A DNA stretch of 64,000 nt from Providencia sp. PROV188. GTDB lineage: Bacteria > Pseudomonadota > Gammaproteobacteria > Enterobacterales > Enterobacteriaceae. Location of the stretch: the NCBI RefSeq assembly GCF_027595165.1, contig NZ_CP097291.1:682001-746000 (forward strand). Direction: 5' to 3'. Made by a program: the position numbers and the translations under genes. This document shows positions 61,186 through 64,000 of this stretch, in pieces. The notes under the pieces were generated by a model. The model saw nothing but the letters and a program-made list of their open reading frames with translations. It made no database searches and was not told where the DNA came from. Numbering within the stretch: the stretch's first letter is position 1; each line of letters begins with the position of its first letter.

Positions 61186-64000
61186 TTAACTAACACGATA
61201 GTGACTTGGAAGTTCACTAAAGCCGAGTCCGTTAGTTTTTTTCACTGCAATTTGTACAGGAATTCGTTCTTTCATCGCTTCTACATGGCTAATCACACCA
61301 ATGGTTTTTCCTGATGCATTTAGGCTCTCTAATGCATCTAGGGCGATGTCTAAAGTTTCAGCGTCTAGCGTACCGAAACCTTCATCTAAAAAGAGTGACT
61401 CTAATTGTGTTCGATGGCTCACCATGTCAGAGAGTGCAAGGGCTAGGGCGAGACTGACTAAGAAACTTTCCCCCCCTGAAAGGGTCTTCGTATCGCGAAT
61501 GCTATCCCCTTGCCAACCATCAATAACCTGCAACTCGAGGTTGGCTAAATGGCTACGCTGTAGCAAATAACGACCATGTAATTTATCGAGTTGTTGGTTA
61601 GCGAGCGAGACTAAACAGTCTAGAGTTAGCCCTTGAGCATAGCGACGGAATTTATCCCCTTCGGCGGAGCCGATTAAGGTATTGAGATAACTCCAATCAT
61701 CGTAGCTTAATTGGCTCTGTTCAATTTTATTCAATAACTCACGCTGCTGGTGACGTTGCTGCTGATCACGCTCAAGCTGGTTAATGATTTGCCCTTGTTG
61801 CTGGTTCAATATCTTGATTTGGCTCTCTAGTTGTTCGAGAGCTTGCTGAATTTTTTCCACAGAGAACTCAGTGAATTCCACTAAACGCTGTTGCTCATGA
61901 TTTGCTATGGCTGACTGGCTTTCTTGGTAGCGAGTTTCCGCCTCCAGCCGCTGTTGAGTGACTCGCTGTTTAAGCTGCTCCAGCTCAATTTTCTCTTCAG
62001 TCGGCAGTAAGGCATTAAGGAACTGCTCTTGAGTATCGAAAGGGCTGCTACTGAGTGCAGCAACAAACTGAGTGTGAGCGGCTAACTGTCGTTGGCTTAG
62101 TTGCTTCAATTGGTGATCAAGTTCTTGGGCACTTCCGTTGAGTACAGCAATATTTTTATCTATTTCGCTAATTTTCTCTGAAAGTGAATCAACTTGATGT
62201 GTGTATTGAGCTTGTTTTTCTTGCATTTTTTGGACAAAAACAGCAACTGTTTGACCATCTAACAGATTCTGGCGTTGCATATTTTTTTGTTCAATTTGCT
62301 GATTTAATTGCTCTAATTGCTGCTGTTGAGCAGAAAGTTGCTGAGTTAATTGCTGAGCATTAGCTGTTTCAGCTGCAAGCGTAGCCGTATCAACGTCAAT
62401 ATTTTTGGTGATTTGCAGAAAGGTGTTTTTTTGTGCTTCATAATATTGCCCGCGTTGCTCAATCTCTTGTAGCCAAGTATTAAATTGTGCTTGGCTTGGA
62501 AGAATGAGATTAAATGGCGCCAGCGAGGCCGTAAGCTGCTGTACTTGTTGTTCTAAGCGTTGTTGCAGAGATTGCTGCTCAGCTTGGTTTTCTTCTAATT
62601 GCTGGGAGTGATGCTTAAGTTTCTCATCAAGGAGAGATAACTCAGAAAACAGCTGTTTAGCTTGGGTTTGCTGTTCATAATATTGGTTTTTAGCATCTTG
62701 GTACTGACGCTCTAATTGTGCAAATTCATTGATGATGGTTTGCTGAGCGGTAAGCTTTTCTTGTAATTCAATGAGAAATTGTTCTACTGCAGATGCGTTT
62801 TTGGCTAGTTCAGGTGTAAGTGCTTGCTCACATGCTTTCAGCCATTGACGATTCAGGTTGTTGAACTGCTCTTGTAGCTGTTTTTGAGCCAATTCGTTAT
62901 CTTGCTGGTGGCGCTTGTCTGCTTGCAATAAGGCTTGCAGCTCAGTAAATTTTTGTTTTTCAGTTTCAATTTGAGTGACCAGCATAGCCAGTTGTTGCTG
63001 AGTCTCATTGGGTATAACGGCTTGATATGATGCTAAAGCAGGGTGGTCCAATGAGCCACAAAGAGGGCATGGAGTCCCTTTAATGAGCTGTTGGCGTTCA
63101 TGTTCTAAGCTGACAATCTTTTGTTCTAGCTGAAGTTTTTGCTCCAAAATTTGCCGTTGCGGCTGGAGCTGAGTCAGTCTATCTTGCGTAATGGTAATCT
63201 GTTGCGACAATTGGTTGATAGATTCGCTAAGTTGGTTTTGCAACTGCGTTTGTGACTGTAACTGTAGCTGTTTTTCCTCATGTTGAGTCAGTAAAACAGG
63301 TAGTATTTTCGCATGCTGCAAAGGTTCTTGCTGCTGTGAAATTGCTGCTTTAATTTCCTCGATATTGTGCTTTTCTTTATATTCCTGAAACTGCTTTTCG
63401 AGCTGATTAAAGCGAGAATGCTGCTCTTCTAAATGGCTTTGAGCCTGTTGAGACTCTTTGGCTTTTTGCTGCTGAACCTGTTGTAGGGTTTGCCATTCTT
63501 GGTGGATAGCTTTCTGCTTTTGCTGATTTTGGGTTAGGCGTTCTGTGAGTTCATAAATAAATTTCCCTTGCTGTTGCCAGCTTCCGAGTTGCGCGACAAT
63601 CTGGGCGTCATTTTGGTGTTCTTGCAGAAATAACTGGGTTTTATTCAACTCATTATTGGCATGAAGAATTTTCTGCTGAATATTTTCTACACTCGATTTT
63701 TTCTGTAAATATTCTCCATTTAGTTGATTTAATTGCAGGTCCAATTGGACTTTTTGCTGGTTAAGCTGCGTAAGCAAATTGTCGAGTGGTCGCACTTCGT
63801 TATCAATCATCGCCGTGGTTTTTTGTACCCAATCTTTATATTGATTTTGCTCCGACTGAGCGTGAGTGTATTGGGCGACCAATGGTAAGCGCTGCTTTTG
63901 AGCGGTTTCTAAAAGTAATGTGGTGCGCTGCTGTTTTTGGGTCTGTTCATCGAGTTGAGTTTGCAAGCTTTGTACTGCCAACCAATCTGGGCGTAAGGCT
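61186..64000 (-). CDS. sbcC: Exonuclease subunit SbcC (C-terminal part; start beyond the window)
   Basis: The frame is open to the right edge, so the first part with Walker A is missing. Visible is a very long Gln/Glu-rich coiled coil broken by the zinc hook CPLCGS, near 310 residues after the edge. The C-terminal ATPase half follows, with the signature LSGGESFLVSLALALALSD and Walker B ESLFLDEGFGTLD. With SbcD it cleaves hairpins and palindromes in DNA. The order rdgC, mak, sbcC recalls E. coli, where araJ replaces the genes found here. Confidence 0.96.
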   Translation of the reverse strand, partial: ALRPDWLAVQSLQTQLDEQTQKQQRTTLLLETAQKQRLPLVAQYTHAQSEQNQYKDWVQKTTAMIDNEVRPLDNLLTQLNQQKVQLDLQLNQLNGEYLQKKSSVENIQQKILHANNELNKTQLFLQEHQNDAQIVAQLGSWQQQGKFIYELTERLTQNQQKQKAIHQEWQTLQQVQQQKAKESQQAQSHLEEQHSRFNQLEKQFQEYKEKHNIEEIKAAISQQQEPLQHAKILPVLLTQHEEKQLQLQSQTQLQNQLSESINQLSQQITITQDRLTQLQPQRQILEQKLQLEQKIVSLEHERQQLIKGTPCPLCGSLDHPALASYQAVIPNETQQQLAMLVTQIETEKQKFTELQALLQADKRHQQDNELAQKQLQEQFNNLNRQWLKACEQALTPELAKNASAVEQFLIELQEKLTAQQTIINEFAQLERQYQDAKNQYYEQQTQAKQLFSELSLLDEKLKHHSQQLEENQAEQQSLQQRLEQQVQQLTASLAPFNLILPSQAQFNTWLQEIEQRGQYYEAQKNTFLQITKNIDVDTATLAAETANAQQLTQQLSAQQQQLEQLNQQIEQKNMQRQNLLDGQTVAVFVQKMQEKQAQYTHQVDSLSEKISEIDKNIAVLNGSAQELDHQLKQLSQRQLAAHTQFVAALSSSPFDTQEQFLNALLPTEEKIELEQLKQRVTQQRLEAETRYQESQSAIANHEQQRLVEFTEFSVEKIQQALEQLESQIKILNQQQGQIINQLERDQQQRHQQRELLNKIEQSQLSYDDWSYLNTLIGSAEGDKFRRYAQGLTLDCLVSLANQQLDKLHGRYLLQRSHLANLELQVIDGWQGDSIRDTKTLSGGESFLVSLALALALSDMVSHRTQLESLFLDEGFGTLDAETLDIALDALESLNASGKTIGVISHVEAMKERIPVQIAVKKTNGLGFSELPSHYRVS

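Overview
The window reads as chromosomal DNA of an enterobacterium of the Morganellaceae, most likely Providencia or a close relative. Core proteins sit at a clear distance from their E. coli counterparts, coding DNA is moderately AT-rich and intergenic DNA strongly AT-rich. Gene order follows the enterobacterial backbone around 99-0 min (nadR, ettA, slt, trpR, yjjX, gpmB, rob, creA, arcA, thrLABC, yaaA, talB, mog, satP, dnaKJ, nhaAR, rpsT, ribF, ileS, lspA, fkpB, ispH, dapB, carAB). It then joins blocks that lie elsewhere in E. coli: yghB-metC/exbBD, yedEF, and rdgC/mak...sbcC. The genus assignment is inference from remembered gene order and composition, not from a search. No rRNA, tRNA, CRISPR array, prophage or transposase was seen.

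Layout. 1-2394: the 3' end of nadR facing ettA. 2755-4721: an accessory two-gene unit between ettA and slt, with a Fur-box-like site upstream. 5249-11501: slt, trpR with its own operator, yjjX, gpmB, rob, creA and arcA; creBCD are missing. 12552-17531: the threonine operon with leader peptide and attenuator. 17541-18480: two secreted glycine-rich proteins of unknown function, then an aldo/keto reductase and yaaA. 20951-27063: talB behind an internally deleted ERIC element, mog, satP, and heat-shock-promoted dnaKJ. 27061-29414: an exported amidohydrolase and an EamA permease. 29809-39921: sodium/proton antiport (nhaAR), rpsT, and the ribF-ileS-lspA-fkpB-ispH translation/lipoprotein/isoprenoid cluster, then dapB. 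40172-44767: carAB with two promoters and ArgR boxes. 44824-50850: an autoregulated MerR/TipAS drug sensor, a PhzF protein, yghB, metC and Fur-controlled exbBD. 50851-52138: a long gap with an orphan promoter and terminator (small-RNA candidate) and tandem palindromes. 52139-57007: yedEF, a triple tandem ERIC array, a GNAT enzyme, rdgC, mak and a double ERIC. 57407-64000: cpdB, a fimbrial-like small protein, a nitroreductase and the C-terminal part of sbcC.

Most of the window is housekeeping. The parts least explained by known biology are the papain-like/EF-hand protein with its exported partner (2755-4721), the GGX-repeat secreted pair (17541-18480), the unannotated transcription unit at about 51512-51862, and the tandem ERIC arrays.
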